From the NCBI GenBank assembly GCA_900553185.1, contig USCT01000021.1:1-34247 (forward strand): a DNA stretch of 34,247 nt. Reading direction: 5' to 3'. A model generated the notes under the pieces. That model searched no databases, was not told the origin of the DNA, and saw only the letters and a list, made by a program, of their open reading frames with translations. A program made the translations under genes and the position numbers. Position 1 is the stretch's first letter, and the number at the start of each line of letters is the position of its first letter. Below, piece by piece: positions 31,801-34,247 of this stretch. This DNA is from an uncultured Bacteroides sp. (GTDB taxonomy: Bacteria > Bacteroidota > Bacteroidia > Bacteroidales > Bacteroidaceae).

Positions 31801-33957
31801 TCAATACGTCAACGCTTCTTTGTGGTAAGTGTCAAAACATGGATAATGCTCCAACGGATGCGGCTGACAGAAATCCACATCCTTGAATATCGGATTCATC
31901 GCTACCGGTTTCTCCGGCAAAATCAGTTTCACTTCAGCATCATCTCCTACCAGTTTCACATTGAACTTACCGCCTTTATAGATATAATAAAGGGTACCCT
32001 TTCCTATCTTAACGGAAGTTTCCAGTTCCGTAATTTCGGCAGGTAACTTCGGTTCTACGGTAATAACCCTTTTCATCATGTCCGGACGGATTCCCAGAAA
32101 ATACTGATACCACACGCGAAGCTGTTCCGAATTACTCCATGCCTGTAGGAAGGTACCCGAACGTCCGGCCCACTTAGCTCCCTCACGTGGATGAGCATCA
32201 GCATTCTCACTCAGACTGCCTACTGCGCCTTCATGCAAAGCCTGACGATTCATGTTACAGAAAAGTTTCCATGCCGTTTCCTGCTGACCATACTCAATCA
32301 TGCGCTGCATGGCAATGCCGTTGTTCCACAACCATACCGTACCGTTATGATAGGCATCGTCTTTGTGGTAATAGTGCCAGTTTTCATGCTGCGGATGAAA
32401 CTGAGGATCCCACTGAGCCAACGAAGACACTCCCCACGGATAAACCAATTCTTCCCACACGCGCCTGGTTACCTTCTGCTTGAACGTATCGTCACCTATC
32501 AGCTCAAAGCAATACAACTGATTGGGACGATACTGTAAATCGGGAGTACCATCCGCATTCAAATGATCGTATATCAGAATGCTGTCCTTGTTACAATAAT
32601 CCTGTTCGAAGTTCTGTGCCAACTTATCGGCCACTTCCTGCCAAGCCTTTGCATGGGCCTCATCGTTCATCAGTTCAGCCAGATGTACGCCGGCTATCAG
32701 CTGACTGTACCACAAATACTGAATGTCGTTTGCCCGGTTTCCTCGCGGTGAGCCCGGTATACCATTGCGCTTTACATCCATCCAGGTATCAGCATCTTCG
32801 TGCAGCAAATATCCTTTTTCATCGATGTGATGCCTGATACTCTGATCGATACTAAGTACTACCGAAGGATAAATATCTTTCAAGAAACTCTGATCGCCGG
32901 AATACTTCAACAATTCCTCGGCCTCCATCACATAACGGGGAGTACCGTCGGTCGTGTTATACAGAATGCCTTCCAGATTGGCCCGGTTCGGGACACGTCC
33001 ACACGTAACAGAAGTCGTATCTGTATCTTGCAATTTTGCAAAATCCTTCAGAATTTCCTTCGTACAGTCAAACTGACCCGTAACCAGAGTTGCCCCCGGC
33101 ATGGCTATGAACATGTCGCGTCCCCAGTATTCATTAAACCAGGGCAGACCGGCATAAATACCTTTTCCCTGCTGCTCCGTAATCAGCTCATCCATAGTCA
33201 ACGTAATCCAGGCCAATGACTTATCCAGCTCAGGCAGGTTTGTATGCAACGGATTATTTACTTGAATCAGGTTGTTCATACGCGCTTTACGTGCAGCCAA
33301 TAATTCATTACCCTGATTCCGGAAAAGAGCTACTAATGAATCACAATGTGCCTCCGTTCCACAAGTAACCAGAAAACCTTCTGCCGATTTGGGAGCCTTT
33401 ATTGTATTTCCATCGAATGTCACTTTCTGTGCTACCAAAGGAACCACCTTCAGCACCCTATCTTGTGCTTCCACCGGTGTATAACAGAGTGCCTCCGCCT
33501 GCTTTACGGCATCTTTCAGCAAAGTTTCATTCAGTGTAAAAGAAATACTGTCACCCTGTACCTCCGACAAACGAATACACAACAGCTCGTAATTATCCAC
33601 CAGTTGCAGCTGTTCCTTGGCATTTTTCCAACAGCGAGTCAAACAATCAGGCAAAACCTTAACTTCAGCATCCTGACGTACCAGACGTTTTCCGTCAACC
33701 GACAAGGTATAATCAGAAAAGATACGTTTCTTGGCCAGGTTCCATCCGGCATACCAGTCAACAGGTTCGTCCTGATGTGCCCGTCCATACCAAAATCCAG
33801 CTTTCTTGTCGGTATAAGAATATTCCCGATTTTCTTGCGGAGTAACTGATACGGCCAGCTCGTCTACCGACAACGCATGTATCTCGGGCAATTTTTCCGA
33901 AGGGGAACAAGCTATTAAAAAAGGCAAGATCCCAAGTGACAATGTTAGTTTTTTCAT
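31801..33957 (-). CDS. Lipoprotein glycoside hydrolase, glycogen-debranching-like (amylo-alpha-1,6-glucosidase/MGH1 type)
   Basis: A 718-residue (alpha/alpha)6-barrel hydrolase. The segment L-P-W-F-N-E-Y-W-G-R-D-M-F-I-A-M-P-G near 271-288 and T-W-M-D-V-K-R-N-G-I-P-G-S-P-R-G-N near 391-407 match the C-terminal catalytic domain of glycogen debranching enzymes (GDE_C, GH133-like); a late D-A-H-P-R-E-G-A-K-W region lies near 587-596. Residues 1-17 form a lipoprotein signal with lipobox L-I-A-C (Cys17), so it is exported, unlike cytoplasmic debranching enzymes. The start at 33957 is set by this signal; an upstream in-frame ATG at 34020 would hide it. Probable substrate: alpha-glucans or related oligosaccharides. 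No acidic export run follows the cysteine. Confidence 0.85.
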   Translation of the reverse strand: MKKLTLSLGILPFLIACSPSEKLPEIHALSVDELAVSVTPQENREYSYTDKKAGFWYGRAHQDEPVDWYAGWNLAKKRIFSDYTLSVDGKRLVRQDAEVKVLPDCLTRCWKNAKEQLQLVDNYELLCIRLSEVQGDSISFTLNETLLKDAVKQAEALCYTPVEAQDRVLKVVPLVAQKVTFDGNTIKAPKSAEGFLVTCGTEAHCDSLVALFRNQGNELLAARKARMNNLIQVNNPLHTNLPELDKSLAWITLTMDELITEQQGKGIYAGLPWFNEYWGRDMFIAMPGATLVTGQFDCTKEILKDFAKLQDTDTTSVTCGRVPNRANLEGILYNTTDGTPRYVMEAEELLKYSGDQSFLKDIYPSVVLSIDQSIRHHIDEKGYLLHEDADTWMDVKRNGIPGSPRGNRANDIQYLWYSQLIAGVHLAELMNDEAHAKAWQEVADKLAQNFEQDYCNKDSILIYDHLNADGTPDLQYRPNQLYCFELIGDDTFKQKVTRRVWEELVYPWGVSSLAQWDPQFHPQHENWHYYHKDDAYHNGTVWLWNNGIAMQRMIEYGQQETAWKLFCNMNRQALHEGAVGSLSENADAHPREGAKWAGRSGTFLQAWSNSEQLRVWYQYFLGIRPDMMKRVITVEPKLPAEITELETSVKIGKGTLYYIYKGGKFNVKLVGDDAEVKLILPEKPVAMNPIFKDVDFCQPHPLEHYPCFDTYHKEALTY

Positions 33958-34080
33958 AGTAATCTGAAAATATGTAATTGATTTTAGAGATAAAATTCCG
34001 TAACCCCATGTAAACCTCAAGGGTCCATGACCAGACTTACAACCCGTAATCCGGCCATCGACACCTGTTTTATGATTTTG

Positions 34081-34111
34081 CGAATTTAGACATTTATACC
34101 GAACTTACAAA
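34081..34111 (-). promoter_or_regulatory. Candidate promoter of the debranching-like gene
   Basis: On the minus strand TTTG (34111-34108), 19 bases, then TAAATTCG (34088-34081), one base off the -7 consensus. It predicts a leader of about 115 bases, long enough for regulation, before the ATG at 33957. Confidence 0.5.
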
Positions 34112-34198
34112 AATTCAAACGTTTTTCAGCTTCTCTTCATCTTAAAAATATTTATCACACCAAGAACCACCGTATCAATAGTTTTATAAGACAATCGA

Positions 34199-34230
34199 GT
34201 AGGAGGAAAACGAAGTAGTTTTCTTCCTAC
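34199..34230. terminator. Hairpin at the window edge
   Basis: GTAGGAGGAAAAC (34199-34211) pairs with GTTTTCTTCCTAC (34218-34230), one G-T pair, 6-base loop. It is probably the terminator of a gene just outside the window; the following plus-strand sequence is only moderately T-rich. Confidence 0.55.
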
Positions 34231-34247
34231 TTTCGTTCTCCGACCTC

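Overview
The window looks like ordinary chromosomal DNA of a gut Bacteroidota, most probably the Bacteroides/Phocaeicola group. The support is: promoter boxes of the Bacteroides type (TTTG, about 20 bp, TAnnTTTG); A-rich leaders rather than strong Shine-Dalgarno sites; short Sec and lipoprotein signals; and family types typical of these bacteria (GH95 fucosidase, GH3/beta-lactamase fusion, ROK glucokinase, paired MacB-like permeases with their own adaptor and TolC). I see no phage, plasmid, insertion sequence, CRISPR array, rRNA or tRNA.

Layout: 58-2517 (-) secreted GH95 alpha-fucosidase; 2627-3148 (+) Cys-rich DUF6125-like protein; 3149-3890 AT-rich stretch without a convincing gene; 3891-4058 (-) 55-residue 2[4Fe-4S] ferredoxin; 4179-8769 (-) operon of a lipoprotein 5'-nucleotidase C-domain, a separate metallophosphatase N-domain, and a GH3 + serine beta-lactamase fusion; 8974-9327 (+) rplS; 9471-10433 (-) ROK glucokinase; 10593-16314 (+) five-gene tripartite ABC exporter (ATPase, two permeases, adaptor, TolC); 16391-19370 (-) a membrane-anchored GT51 transglycosylase preceded by a basic-tailed periplasmic protein; 19499-20335 (-) CvfB-like S1 protein; 20460-21332 (+) secreted endonuclease/exonuclease/phosphatase protein; 21363-21450 a 22-bp tandem repeat; 21651-25766 (+) an EmrAB-like exporter (TolC, HlyD adaptor, 14-TM MFS), then an AraC regulator (25849-26733, +); 26744-30359 (-) antiporter, TcdA-like enzyme and LolD-like ATPase; 30529-31539 (+) asd; 31540-31800 intergenic with a perfect 14-bp-arm palindrome; 31801-33957 (-) lipoprotein glycogen-debranching-like glycoside hydrolase.

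How genes work together: the two exporter operons each encode a complete inner membrane-to-outer membrane path. The GH3/beta-lactamase protein, the GT51 protein and possibly the basic-tailed protein point to peptidoglycan synthesis and turnover. The split nucleotidase and the EEP protein probably salvage phosphate or nucleosides in the periplasm. The two glycosidases at the ends act on host or dietary glycans and alpha-glucans, but no SusC/SusD pair is visible.

I did not find a clearly new system. The best leads are the rearranged split nucleotidase joined to a GH3 fusion, the AsmA-like/GT51 fusion with its basic partner, the 22-bp tandem array, the 31626-31657 palindrome, and the exported debranching-like lipoprotein.
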